Shown here one piece after another: positions 32,715-42,231 of a DNA stretch of 56,327 nucleotides; position 1 is the first letter of the stretch, and each line of letters opens with the position of its first letter. The stretch lies in the NCBI GenBank assembly GCA_017462385.1, contig JAFTRE010000021.1, positions 1-56,327 on the forward strand, in the 5' to 3' direction. The DNA is from Clostridia bacterium. Its GTDB lineage: Bacteria > Bacillota > Clostridia > Oscillospirales > CAG-272. Made by a program: the position numbers and the translations under genes. The notes beneath the pieces were generated by a model that did not search any database, was not told the origin of the DNA, and worked only from the letters and a program-made list of their open reading frames with translations.

Positions 32715-33775
32715 GATGCGTCTCCTGTGCCCGCGGCGGCTATCAGCTCATAAATAGCATCGGTCAGCGCCTTTCTGTCGGCTTCGGGAAGCTGAGAAAG
32801 TATATGTGAAAGATCCTTAACAATGGTTTCATCACTCTCGTCTGTCAGATAAGAGCCGTATTCGCTCAGAATGCTGAACGGGTATTCGTTCGCCTTGACG
32901 ACCAGAACATTACCCTCGTTCACCGATGCGACCACGGTATCCAGCTGCTTCAAGAACTGATACAGCTCCAGATTTGCCGCCTGCGCCTCGGCATATATCT
33001 TTGCCACGTCGGTCTCGGTCTGCTGCTTGATCGCGGCAGCGGCGGTAACGCCGTCAGCGATAATCTGGGACGCCTGCGCATCCGCATCTGAGGTTATCTT
33101 GTTGGCATCGCGCTGAGCGTTGGCAAGAATGGTGTCGATATCCTTCTGACGGTCTGCTCTCATCTGGTCAAACACGCTCTGCAGGTTTGTATCGGGCAGA
33201 GACAGGCGCAAAATGCTGACGTCATCGACCTCAATACCGTAATTCTTTGCGCAATTATCGCGCACACGGGCGAATATCTCGTCCTGTATCTGCGCCGTTT
33301 TGATCTGCTCCTTCTCCAGTGACACCAGCGCCGACAGCTCATAAGCACCCATAACGCTGTTGGTGGCGCTGAACACCTGACCCTTTATGTAGGTATCCAC
33401 CTTGCCCTGTGAGCCGACGCTGTTATGATATTTAACGGGATCGTTGATTTTCCAAACAACGTAGGACTGTATAATGACATTTCTCTTGTCCTTGGTAGTA
33501 GTCTCAAGATAGTTGGACTCGAGATACTGCAAGCGGTTATCATATGTGACTACCGTTTCAAACGGCCAAGGCAATCTGAAATAAAGCCCCGCGTCACTGA
33601 TCTCCTCGCGCACCGCGCCAAAGCGCAATATAACAGCACAGCTTCCCTCGCGCACCTCTGTTGTAAATCCGAAATACGCCATAAGCACGACCAGTGCTAC
33701 CGCGATTACATATTTGAAAACGGTAAACGATACCGATCTTTTCTCCTTTGGCTGTTTTACTTGTTCATTGTTCAT
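32711..33775 (-). CDS. SPFH/band-7 protein, HflK-like
   Basis: 354 residues. The second ATG (33775) sits 7 bases after GGAG; one two codons earlier is too close to it. A single N-terminal membrane helix (VFKYVIAVALVVLMAYFGF), a band-7 domain (EVREGSCAVILRFGAVREEISDAGLYFRLPWPFETVVTYDNRLQYLES, with the HflK-type LPWP) and a coiled coil (RADRQKDIDTILANAQRDANKITSDADAQASQ) are visible. It is probably the direct partner of the HflC-like protein. Confidence 0.87.
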   Translation of the reverse strand: MNNEQVKQPKEKRSVSFTVFKYVIAVALVVLMAYFGFTTEVREGSCAVILRFGAVREEISDAGLYFRLPWPFETVVTYDNRLQYLESNYLETTTKDKRNVIIQSYVVWKINDPVKYHNSVGSQGKVDTYIKGQVFSATNSVMGAYELSALVSLEKEQIKTAQIQDEIFARVRDNCAKNYGIEVDDVSILRLSLPDTNLQSVFDQMRADRQKDIDTILANAQRDANKITSDADAQASQIIADGVTAAAAIKQQTETDVAKIYAEAQAANLELYQFLKQLDTVVASVNEGNVLVVKANEYPFSILSEYGSYLTDESDETIVKDLSHILSQLPEADRKALTDAIYELIAAAGTGDAS

Positions 33776-33786
33776 ATTCATTCTCC

Positions 33787-35619
33787 TTACTGAAGCAGGG
33801 CAAAATCGCCGAAATAAAGCTGTGCCTTGTCGACACCCTCGCCTACTATGACCAAGCGAGAGCCGCCGTAATAGTTTCCGATGGCCTTGAGATATTTATA
33901 ATATCTGTAAGCATCGGGATAAGCCTGGTCTGCCGCGACGCTCGCCATAAACTCGGCAACATCCGATTCGGCGGCGGATATTTTGGTGTAGCTGTCCGCC
34001 TTTGCGGCGTTTACGGAGGTATCGTATTGCTTCTCCGCGTTCGCAATGGTCTTTGCCGCCGTGGCCTCTGCATCAAGTATATATTTTTCCGCCTCGATCT
34101 CGGCGCCGATTATATTCTGATATACATCCGCGATGTCGATGGGGGGGTGTATGCTCTCAAGCACCACGCCGACAAGCTCTATCCCCGTATCATATTCGGT
34201 AAGCTTTTGAGCAAGCTCGGTCTTGAAGCTTTCGGCAAATGCGCTTCGGTCTACGGAAAGAAGCGAATCAAGGTCGGTAATTATAGTTCTGTCCGTGACC
34301 AGCTCGTATGCTTTTGCCTCAAGCAGCTTTTCGGGCGTCGAGCAGCTACGCAGATATTTGACCACATCGTCTATTTTGTATTCAAGCCGCAGATTTATCG
34401 AGACCAGTTCGTTGCCGCCGCCAAGCAACAAGCGGTATTCCTGAGCACCGTGAGTTCCCGTCCAGGTATTGTCGGTGTTCTCGGACGACGTATATCCTAT
34501 GACGACGGTATTGACCGTTTCGGTGTCGTGTAATACTACCTTGTCAAGCGGCCAGGGCAATGTCAGGTGAAGACCCGGTTGAAGCGGCTCGTCGCACAGC
34601 CGACCCAAGCGGTATACCGCGCCGGTCTGATATGCCTCTACCTGAACTATACCCGAGCACAGCCACAGCATCAGCGCCGATATGAGCACTGTATACGGTA
34701 CCAGCTTTTTGATCATCTTGATACTCCACAGAGAGCGCATGGTGATACCGGTATTTTTCTCCAGATAGCTGAGCACGCCGAGATCGCGGTTCTTGCCACC
34801 CGAGAAGGGCACGGGAATGCTGATGTCGGGCTCACTCAAGAATTCGCGCCGCAAAAGCTTTACCGCAAGCGACAAAACTATAAACAGCGTAGCATAGCAG
34901 AATACGACCGCCAGCGCGATATTTACCCAGCGAAGCAGCTCGTAAAATCCAAGCAGCTTTATAACCTGCGCTACGGCAATAAGCACCAACACCAATCTGC
35001 CCGCGCCGAACGCTGTGCGGACATTGCGCAGCTGTGCCGTGCCGCCCTCGTCGTCCGCACTGACATGAGCGCACCATTTTTCAAATATTATGTAAGTGAC
35101 AAAAATGACCACCATGATCACCGGCATGAGGTAATTCAACTTATATATAGTGGTCGCGCGGCGAAGCATCAGCCAAAACAGCACCTGCGAGCCGCCCGCA
35201 AACAGCACTATAAGCGTTACCGCCGCGCCGAGTCGACTGCGGAAATACAGTCTCACAAAAGCTCCGCCAAACTTTTTTGCCACACGCACACACCATGCCG
35301 CACACCGCTTCAGCCATCCTGCCTTTTTGACAGGAGAGCCCTCCGTCTCATCGCTCGCGGTCGCGTGGGGCGAAGCTGTCATTTCAACTGCATCAGTTGC
35401 GTCGGCATCGGCACTGTTGCCCTCCGACGGCTTGGATCCGCAAAAAGCAAACACAGTGCCGTATATCAGCGTCGGCATCAATATGGTCAGCGCGCCGAGC
35501 AGCATGGGCAAATATTTTGTTATGATATACAGTACTATCAGCACGACCGCCGTGACTGCCAGCCACAGCAGTGACAGCAGTACCGGCAAGCGCCATGCCG
35601 ACCCTTTATTTTTTTTCAT
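33787..35619 (-). CDS. SPFH/band-7 protein with a polytopic N-terminal half
   Basis: 610 residues. About 300 N-terminal residues contain five or six hydrophobic segments (LPVLLSLLWLAVTAVVLIVLYI, LLGALTILMPTLIYGTVFAF, GAAVTLIVLFAGGSQVLFWLML and others) with a Ser/Thr/Glu-rich cytoplasmic-type loop. The C-terminal part is an HflK-like band-7 domain (YQTGAVYRLGRLCDEPLQPGLHLTLPWPLDKVVLHDTETVNTV) with an Ala-rich coiled coil (EATAAKTIANAEKQYDTSVNAAK). Normal HflK has one helix. The start at 35619 is 2 bases after the previous stop. Confidence 0.85.
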   Translation of the reverse strand: MKKNKGSAWRLPVLLSLLWLAVTAVVLIVLYIITKYLPMLLGALTILMPTLIYGTVFAFCGSKPSEGNSADADATDAVEMTASPHATASDETEGSPVKKAGWLKRCAAWCVRVAKKFGGAFVRLYFRSRLGAAVTLIVLFAGGSQVLFWLMLRRATTIYKLNYLMPVIMVVIFVTYIIFEKWCAHVSADDEGGTAQLRNVRTAFGAGRLVLVLIAVAQVIKLLGFYELLRWVNIALAVVFCYATLFIVLSLAVKLLRREFLSEPDISIPVPFSGGKNRDLGVLSYLEKNTGITMRSLWSIKMIKKLVPYTVLISALMLWLCSGIVQVEAYQTGAVYRLGRLCDEPLQPGLHLTLPWPLDKVVLHDTETVNTVVIGYTSSENTDNTWTGTHGAQEYRLLLGGGNELVSINLRLEYKIDDVVKYLRSCSTPEKLLEAKAYELVTDRTIITDLDSLLSVDRSAFAESFKTELAQKLTEYDTGIELVGVVLESIHPPIDIADVYQNIIGAEIEAEKYILDAEATAAKTIANAEKQYDTSVNAAKADSYTKISAAESDVAEFMASVAADQAYPDAYRYYKYLKAIGNYYGGSRLVIVGEGVDKAQLYFGDFALLQ

Positions 35620-35621
35620 AT

Positions 35622-36632
35622 TCATTCACCCGCACTTTGGTAAATTTTATCAACATCCTTGAGAATGTAGTTTGTACTTCCGAGCTCCAGCGCGGCGAAC
35701 TGCTCCTCGGTGCCCTCGTAAAACACGAGCGTAAGCGTCTCACATCCGCCGAAAGCATTTGTTCCTATCGTCTCAACCGTAACCGGAATATTTATAAGCT
35801 TCATGCGCAGGCAGGTGTAAAAAGCGTTCTCGCCTATCTCGCGCACCGACTTGCCCATTTTCACCTCTGTAAGATTATTGCAGTAGTTAAAGGCATACGA
35901 GGCTATTTTAACAACGCTGTCGGGAATCTCGACACTGGTAAGCACGGTACAGCTGTCAAATGCGCCATCGTCTATCAGCACAGTGTTTTTGCCTATGACC
36001 ACGCGGCGAAGTGCGGCGCAGTATGCAAAAGCGTATTTACCAACGGTAAGCACATCGCCTCCCATCTCAACGCCGACGATACTCTCGTTCATACTGAATG
36101 CATATGCCAGATGCTTGATACCGTCGGGAACAGTCAGATAGGACGCTTTGCCCTGATATTTGAGCAGTACACCGTCGCCGACAATGACGAATTCGTCCGT
36201 CTGAGCCGCCAGCCAAGGCGTCCCCTCAAACGCCGCAACGCCTATCGACCACACCTTTTTGCCAATGGTAATATTCGAAAGCGAAAGACAATTGTAAAAA
36301 GCATAGTCTCCGATAATCTCAAGGCTTGCATTGAGCTTGATCGAGGTAATGTCCATTTTGTCATAAAAGACATCAACGCCCAGCTCTACTACCTTGCCGC
36401 CGTCTATGGTATCGGGAACAGTGATATCGGTCTCACTTCCGTTGTATGCAACGATCTTGACCGTTCCGTCGTCATACACCTGATAATCATAGTTGCCGAA
36501 CGACTTTGTCTCCTCCGAGACAAGCGTTCTGGTCGGCAACGTAAAGCTTTTTTCGCCGCCGCAGGAGACAAGACACGCCGCGCACATAACAGCGACAAGT
36601 ACAAATGAAATAATATTTACAAACTTTTTCAT
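35622..36632 (-). CDS. BspA-like leucine-rich repeat lipoprotein (second copy)
   Basis: 336 residues with GGAGG before the ATG; lipobox LVSC (Cys about 24). Eight or so LRR_5-type units are visible, with the repeat pattern xxIGxxAFxxCxxLxxIxIPxxV (for example ASYAFNYCNNLTEVKMGKSV, GENAFYTCLRMKLINIP). An insert with AAQTDEFVIVGDGVLLKY is shared with the neighbouring protein. BspA-like proteins are surface LRR proteins often linked to binding of host or polymer ligands. It is 11 bp after the other LRR gene and 2 bp before the SPFH gene. Confidence 0.88.
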   Translation of the reverse strand: MKKFVNIISFVLVAVMCAACLVSCGGEKSFTLPTRTLVSEETKSFGNYDYQVYDDGTVKIVAYNGSETDITVPDTIDGGKVVELGVDVFYDKMDITSIKLNASLEIIGDYAFYNCLSLSNITIGKKVWSIGVAAFEGTPWLAAQTDEFVIVGDGVLLKYQGKASYLTVPDGIKHLAYAFSMNESIVGVEMGGDVLTVGKYAFAYCAALRRVVIGKNTVLIDDGAFDSCTVLTSVEIPDSVVKIASYAFNYCNNLTEVKMGKSVREIGENAFYTCLRMKLINIPVTVETIGTNAFGGCETLTLVFYEGTEEQFAALELGSTNYILKDVDKIYQSAGE

Positions 36633-36643
36633 CACTGACCTCC

Positions 36644-37921
36644 TTAAGGCTTTTGTGAATACGCAATATTTGCGGCCTGAAGATACTCATTGCCCTTTTC
36701 AAGCGTTATTTTGGACCATGCCGAGGCGTTGCCGGCAAAGTTCACATTTGTCAGCGCCTCGCAACCGTAAAACGCGCTCACTCCAATGCTTTGGAGACTT
36801 TCCGGCAGATATATCACCGCCAGCGCCGAGCAGGACGAAAATGCATTTAAGCCTATTTTTTTAACATTCGCGGTGATCGTGACTCTGCTGAGCTGCTTAC
36901 AGCCGCTAAAGGCATAGTCAAATATCTCGCTTACCTTGCCCGATATCTCCACGCTTCTGACGTCAGAAACACCGCAAAACGCGTCTCCGATACGTTTGAC
37001 GCTCGACGGAATAACGACATTTGAAGCCGTTCCGTTGTATTTCAGCAGTATTCCGTCGCCGACAATGACAAATTCGTCTGTCTGCGCCGCCAACCATGCC
37101 GTTTCCTCAAACGCACTGCTGCCTATGTACGTCACATTTTTGCCTATGGTAACAGTATCCAGCCGCTCACAGCCGCGGAAAGCACTCTCACCGATGTATG
37201 TCACCTTGTTGCCTATTTCGATCACTGCCAGCGAGGTGCATTTTTCAAAAGCACCCGTAGGAAGCGTACTTATTCCGCCGAGATCGACTATACTCAAAGC
37301 GTCACAGTAGGAAAACGCGCCGTTTCCGATCACGCAGTCATTCTTCGGAAGCGTCAGCGTATTCAATGCGGAACATCCGTAAAACGCCTGATCTCCGATG
37401 CTCGTTACAGTGTCTGGAAGAGTTATAAACGCAAGCGAGCTGCACTGAGCAAACGCAGAGCTGCCTATGGAGGTCACCTTTTGCATGCCGTTGACCTCGC
37501 AGAGCACATTGCAGGAGTAAAAAGCCTCGTCGCCTATAGTGCGGACAGCGCCGCCGAGGTCGATGCGAACAAGAGAAGTACAGCCCGAAAAAGCTCTCGC
37601 ACCTATGGACTTGATATTACTGCCCATTTTCACATACGTGACCTGTGTCTGATCGCGAAAGGCATAGTCTCCGACGGCATTTACGGGATGGCCGTCGACG
37701 CGCTCGGGAATCGTCAGGTAACACGAGGAAATGTTCTCAACACCCACAATAGTAGCCGAACCGTTTTCGTATAGATCATAATAAAAGCCGTCGGAAGACA
37801 AAACTCCCTCCGAGACCGGCGCATAAACAGTGTTGTCATTAAGCATACCGCAGCCGCACAACAGCACAGCACATATCAGTGCCGACGAGCATAGCAGTAT
37901 TACAAGTTTTAATGTTTTCAT
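36644..37921 (-). CDS. BspA-like leucine-rich repeat lipoprotein (first copy)
   Basis: 425 residues. GGAG precedes the ATG at 37921; lipobox LLCGC. More than ten LRR_5 units follow (for example GARAFSGCTSLVRIDLGGAV, GSSAFAQCSSLAFITLPDTV, GDQAFYGCSALNTLTLPKND). Insert AAQTDEFVIVGDGILLKY matches its neighbour, so the two arose by duplication. It heads the six-gene operon and is preceded by a consensus promoter. Confidence 0.9.
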   Translation of the reverse strand: MKTLKLVILLCSSALICAVLLCGCGMLNDNTVYAPVSEGVLSSDGFYYDLYENGSATIVGVENISSCYLTIPERVDGHPVNAVGDYAFRDQTQVTYVKMGSNIKSIGARAFSGCTSLVRIDLGGAVRTIGDEAFYSCNVLCEVNGMQKVTSIGSSAFAQCSSLAFITLPDTVTSIGDQAFYGCSALNTLTLPKNDCVIGNGAFSYCDALSIVDLGGISTLPTGAFEKCTSLAVIEIGNKVTYIGESAFRGCERLDTVTIGKNVTYIGSSAFEETAWLAAQTDEFVIVGDGILLKYNGTASNVVIPSSVKRIGDAFCGVSDVRSVEISGKVSEIFDYAFSGCKQLSRVTITANVKKIGLNAFSSCSALAVIYLPESLQSIGVSAFYGCEALTNVNFAGNASAWSKITLEKGNEYLQAANIAYSQKP

Positions 37922-37955
37922 ACGCTCTCCGTTAAAGCAAATTATAGTTAATTTT

Positions 37956-37984
37956 ATGATATCACAATGCCCCCGATTTGTCAA
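37956..37984 (-). promoter_or_regulatory. Promoter of the LRR-SPFH-ATPase operon
   Basis: On the minus strand TTGACA (37984-37979), 17 bp, TATCAT (37961-37956), 35 bp before the first ATG. Confidence 0.8.
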
Positions 37985-38044
37985 GATATTTGTGCCGCTG
38001 TTATATAATATGTACATAAAAATAAAAGCCAAAACAGTATAAAA

Positions 38045-38080
38045 GCCCCGCGAAGCCTTAATAAAACGGCTTCGCGGGGC
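38045..38080 (-). terminator. Terminator after the 237-residue lipoprotein gene
   Basis: A 13-bp GC-rich stem GCCCCGCGAAGCC / GGCTTCGCGGGGC with a 10-base loop; TTTTAT on the minus side. Confidence 0.88.
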
Positions 38081-38098
38081 GAGCTTGTCGCTCCAAAA

Positions 38099-38812
38099 TT
38101 ATTTTATATACTTTTCAATAGCGGCATCCCACATATGAGAATATCCTATGTTAGTTGGGAATCCATTAGCAGCTATAATATTAGCATATTCATTCCAAGA
38201 TGAATAGTTTAGTGGAACCGTTCCTTGCGGTTTACTGCTGAAAATCAAATTCCCGTTATATTTATGACTCCCACGAAATATTTCGCGTGACGCAAATAAC
38301 AAATATTCACTGTCCGGCAATATCAATGTTTCATAACTGAATTTATCATTCAATGGCGTTGCGGCCAAAAATATCATCTTATTTTTATCATCTACAACAT
38401 ATTCGTTGGCAATCCACACATCGTCACCAACATAAATATCATACTCAAATGCATCCGATACATGATACAATTCAGTTACGGTAGCACCTGTCAGCATTAT
38501 ATACGGACTGGTATATTTGGATATCGCCTCGCTCTCCGTAGGCTCTCCACGATGCTTGTAAACCATCTTTTTAGATGTTTTTACTTTCATAATAACATGT
38601 GAATATAAATTATTAGTGTAATAATTATTCATCGATTCAAAGTCATTTGAAGTAAACCCCAGCATAACGGTAGTTACTTCGTATCCTTCGGGCTTGATTA
38701 TTCTAACATCATATCCGTGATAGCGATCAAATGTATTTCCAACCGAACCGCAGGACGACAGACTAAACAAAATACATATTGTTATTAATGTACAAATAAA
38801 TTTCAATTTCAT
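38099..38812 (-). CDS. Predicted lipoprotein, unknown function (AT-rich)
   Basis: 237 residues. The ATG at 38812 has GGGGA 8 bases upstream, inside the end of the metalloprotease gene; its stop is 5 bp away. Lipobox LSSC. The mature protein is Tyr-rich and has no recognised domain. Base composition is much more AT-rich than the genes to either side, and shared with the metalloprotease gene. Confidence 0.72.
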   Translation of the reverse strand: MKLKFICTLITICILFSLSSCGSVGNTFDRYHGYDVRIIKPEGYEVTTVMLGFTSNDFESMNNYYTNNLYSHVIMKVKTSKKMVYKHRGEPTESEAISKYTSPYIMLTGATVTELYHVSDAFEYDIYVGDDVWIANEYVVDDKNKMIFLAATPLNDKFSYETLILPDSEYLLFASREIFRGSHKYNGNLIFSSKPQGTVPLNYSSWNEYANIIAANGFPTNIGYSHMWDAAIEKYIK

Positions 38813-38817
38813 ATGAC

Positions 38818-41800
38818 CTATCCCCATTTTTGAATAATATTATGTTTGTCAAGCCATGACGGTGTGTATGTTCTGTTATTATCAAGTTCGGTTGATAGAT
38901 CATAATTCATTATAGATAGCATCGTAGTTTCATCAGGATACTCTCCCCCTGTTGTCTCTATATGTCTTAATGTTAACAGATGCCCCATCTCATGAGCAAC
39001 TACAGCCTTTTTTTTCCTATCAGACGAAAGACCGTTTATTCCTGCATTGTTTAACAACATCTCACATTTGGAAAAAACTACATCTGTATCATAATTGGCG
39101 ACTTCCCCCAACTCATATTTTGTTCCTAAAGGGGTATATATTTGAGCTCTGCCCATAATATCTTCCGATCCAAAATTATGCAAAAGAACATCGACATAAA
39201 CTATAATTTTCCCATCGGAAATAGCTTGTTGTGCGTCTTCATTATTAAATTCGTCCGACATATAAATGCTTATTTTGTTTGTAATACCATTCCACATTTT
39301 TACACCGTCTTCAATAAGAGTGCCCGAAAAAGCTCCGTCTGTAAGATCATTTATAATATATATTACTTCTTTACCCACGGCATAGTTAACTGGAATCAGT
39401 CGATAACAGTGATCATTTATTTCATCGGTATCGGCTATTTCGGAATTTAAAATCCAACCAGTTTGATACGATGACATTATAATTTCGTCATTTGATAATG
39501 AAATATATGTATTGCTACTGAAATTTTTAATATATGCATTACCGCCAGTTCCATAAAACTTCCACAATTTTGTATCACTTATGGATGTGTCTGATGAAAA
39601 TGCCAAAGAACCTGAAGAATATGTCAGCACTTGATTGTTTTCATTATAGTTGCTAATATTAGACATGCTGTAAATAAGGTATGTTTTTTCTGATTCCGAA
39701 TACTGTTTTATATACCATACAAAATTGCCGTAATCCGAATTAGTTTTATAAGATGTATCTGCAATTTTTTCCACATTCACATACGAACTATAAGAATATA
39801 TATAGTTATTTAGTGATGATGTAGCTTCAATAGTATATAATCCATCCTCTATAGTAATTGCCGAATCTACAACAGTCACCTGCTTACTTTCACTTATTCC
39901 CGTAGATTTATGTGTCGCAGTAATGGTAACCGAGCCTCCTGTAGAATACGATGTCAGCACTCCCGTTTCCGAAACTTCTATGATAGATGTATTTGAACTT
40001 GACCAAGTAAAATCCGAAGCATTTTTCAGTGTAGCAGTGGATGGCGTAGCTGTTATACCACAGGTTTGAGTTGAAAACGCATTCATTGATGAGGCACTTA
40101 TGGAAAAGTTCGTCAAATTAACAAACGAAGCGGTATCCAATGTACGCCACACACATTTATCATAGTCCGTACTCGTAGAGGAGGGGGTGGTAATTAAATC
40201 GACAGCAGTATTGGAAGATTGATGCAATACTTTATTTGATGCAACATTTTTGATTATCGTCCCGCCTGTTGCGGCAGATATTGTCCATTGATAGCTTGTT
40301 GTGAGCACGCTCGGCTTGGTTGCCATTCCTACGGTTGAACCGGTATAATACAGCAGCTTATTTTCATTGGCGGCAGATGCTATGGTATATTTATTATCTC
40401 CGATATAATTGACTACCCATTTTTGGTAAGTTGTGCCTGCGTATGTATTTGACGTCAAAGAATAGCTCGAATTGGTAGTCAAAAAATACCCGTATTCTTT
40501 ATTAAGCAAATAATACTCTCCGCCTTTATCGCCGTAATCAATGGTAATATATGTTTCGTGAGCCGGATTTTCTATAGTATCCAAATATAAATACTCCCCG
40601 TCTTCGGCCGCCCCCTCATTAGCATTTATCAAAATAAGGCCTTGACGTTGCAATGTGCTTGATCCATTGATCCAATACCCAACAATATTGGTTATATCAT
40701 ATGCGCATATACCGACAGTTCCTCCGGTCAACGTAGTTGTATCATATATTGATGAATTGTAATTGTCGAACTCCGTTGCCGTGCAATAGGCAACACTTCC
40801 GTCTGCCCAAGTTGAATTATATTGATATGCAGTAACCGTTGCATTATATTCTCCAACCTGCGTATATACATTAAGAGCTGCCGAGGAAAAATTATTTTCG
40901 TCAAGCGTTGATATAAATGAATTACTTACATATTCGCTGGTAAGTGCAAACAGCATACGTGTATTGCCATCCGACAATTCATATTCTGCGCCGACATTGA
41001 TCATATTTGTAGATATATAATCTGCCACTTCCGATTTTTCATATATACCTTTATCAATGATTATGCCCTCGGAATCCTCTGTAGCATCAAGATCATATTC
41101 ATATATAGTAGTAGTTGGGTCTATATATACAGGGTATGCGGTATTACTTGATGTCAGGAATTCGCTGTCAACGGTAACTGTGACAATATATTGCTGTGCA
41201 GCTTTTATTTCGCTTACGGAAATCGTTCCGACACTCATGTTGCCATTGCTGTCATAGCAAATAATATCACTCAAATATCCCAATTTTATATTCTTGTCCG
41301 TATCGGTAAGATAAACCGTGTTATCCTCTTTTATCAACGATACTCCGTTTGTTTGATATATAAAACGGAATTCACTTGTACCGGTATATGTATACAGTAT
41401 TATATCTTCTTTGACACCGGACAGTGTGGGGGTATATTGAAGACCCGTATTTGCTCCAAAAGCCCTATTATAGGATATGCGATTTGTATTTTTATTGTCG
41501 CTTATAGAAGTTGTTGTTGATAGCTGTGCGACAGTGTTTTCTATAAACTCGGTGGACATTATCTCTGCGTTTGACGGTGCATAATAAGGATAAAATTCAA
41601 TCGAATATGAATTAAAGTTCAATGCTACACCGTCACTTACACTGGCAGGATAATATGTTTTAATATTATTGTCTTCGGCCGCATAGGCATATTGGCTGTT
41701 TATAGCATTTGAAGCACTGATTGTTGTACTTTTGTCTTTTATATTTCCGGACTCATCAACATATTTTATAGGTGCAGAAAAAATATATGCCGTATTTTTT

Positions 41801-42051
41801 CCGTCTGCGTTTTCAAAGATAGCTGTGTTTAAATCAGATTCCAAATCATAACGCCTTGCAATATGTTGTTTTTCCGCAACAGAAGCATTTGAAATACTTT
41901 CCGGGATGTCCGACGATAACAGGGTCGCTGTGGATTGTGTTGCATTGTCAGCCGTTTCTGAAATGTTTTCACTGTCTGCCGCAGTAATACTTGGAATATA
42001 CATGCACAGCATTGCAATACAAAGCATTATGGCGATTATTTTCTTTTTCAT
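38818..42051 (-). CDS. Large secreted metzincin-like metalloprotease
   Basis: 1077 residues with a signal peptide (IIAIMLCIAMLCMYIPSITA). Domains in order are an N-terminal propeptide-like region; a DNRLRE-like beta domain (about 300-520); a ricin-type beta-trefoil (YYLLNKEYGYFLTTNSSYSL ... KWVVNYIGDNKYTIAS); a BIG2 Ig-like domain (WSSSNTSIIEVSETGVLTSY); a second trefoil-like region; and a C-terminal catalytic domain with HEMGHLLTLRH at about residue 1020 and a SIMNYD Met-turn. Metzincins have HExxHxxGxxH; here the Gly is Thr. The gene is AT-rich compared with its neighbours, a sign of transfer. Confidence 0.85.
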   Translation of the reverse strand: MKKKIIAIMLCIAMLCMYIPSITAADSENISETADNATQSTATLLSSDIPESISNASVAEKQHIARRYDLESDLNTAIFENADGKNTAYIFSAPIKYVDESGNIKDKSTTISASNAINSQYAYAAEDNNIKTYYPASVSDGVALNFNSYSIEFYPYYAPSNAEIMSTEFIENTVAQLSTTTSISDNKNTNRISYNRAFGANTGLQYTPTLSGVKEDIILYTYTGTSEFRFIYQTNGVSLIKEDNTVYLTDTDKNIKLGYLSDIICYDSNGNMSVGTISVSEIKAAQQYIVTVTVDSEFLTSSNTAYPVYIDPTTTIYEYDLDATEDSEGIIIDKGIYEKSEVADYISTNMINVGAEYELSDGNTRMLFALTSEYVSNSFISTLDENNFSSAALNVYTQVGEYNATVTAYQYNSTWADGSVAYCTATEFDNYNSSIYDTTTLTGGTVGICAYDITNIVGYWINGSSTLQRQGLILINANEGAAEDGEYLYLDTIENPAHETYITIDYGDKGGEYYLLNKEYGYFLTTNSSYSLTSNTYAGTTYQKWVVNYIGDNKYTIASAANENKLLYYTGSTVGMATKPSVLTTSYQWTISAATGGTIIKNVASNKVLHQSSNTAVDLITTPSSTSTDYDKCVWRTLDTASFVNLTNFSISASSMNAFSTQTCGITATPSTATLKNASDFTWSSSNTSIIEVSETGVLTSYSTGGSVTITATHKSTGISESKQVTVVDSAITIEDGLYTIEATSSLNNYIYSYSSYVNVEKIADTSYKTNSDYGNFVWYIKQYSESEKTYLIYSMSNISNYNENNQVLTYSSGSLAFSSDTSISDTKLWKFYGTGGNAYIKNFSSNTYISLSNDEIIMSSYQTGWILNSEIADTDEINDHCYRLIPVNYAVGKEVIYIINDLTDGAFSGTLIEDGVKMWNGITNKISIYMSDEFNNEDAQQAISDGKIIVYVDVLLHNFGSEDIMGRAQIYTPLGTKYELGEVANYDTDVVFSKCEMLLNNAGINGLSSDRKKKAVVAHEMGHLLTLRHIETTGGEYPDETTMLSIMNYDLSTELDNNRTYTPSWLDKHNIIQKWG

Positions 42052-42133
42052 TGTGTTTCTCCTTTTTGTTTAATAATTTGTTAGTAGTGTGATACTTGCG
42101 GTTGACAAAAAGCAAAAAACATAATGTAAATTT

Positions 42134-42162
42134 ATTTTAACATCATTTTAAGCAGTTGTCAA
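42134..42162 (-). promoter_or_regulatory. Promoter of the metalloprotease gene
   Basis: On the minus strand TTGACA (42162-42157), 17 bp, TAAAAT (42139-42134). The TTGACA overlaps the stop of the 10-codon frame at 42159-42191. Confidence 0.75.
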
Positions 42163-42191
42163 CCGAATTGCGCAGAGTCTTCAATTGTCAT
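42159..42191 (-). other. Ten-codon open frame with a strong ribosome site
   Basis: AAAGAGGTGAG, then ATG, encodes MTIEDSAQFG and a TGA. It lies 41 bases after the terminator of the leader RNA, where a regulated gene would be expected. It may be the remnant of a lost gene; the ribosome site is very good for such a short frame. Confidence 0.45.
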
Positions 42192-42231
42192 GGGACTCAC
42201 CTCTTTCTTTTTATATTTGTCCTTTGAGGTC

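Noticed and set aside
38952-39450. Open frames on the plus strand opposite the metalloprotease gene
   Set aside because: They have no ribosome sites and lie antisense to conserved domain sequence, so they are shadows of the AT-rich gene.
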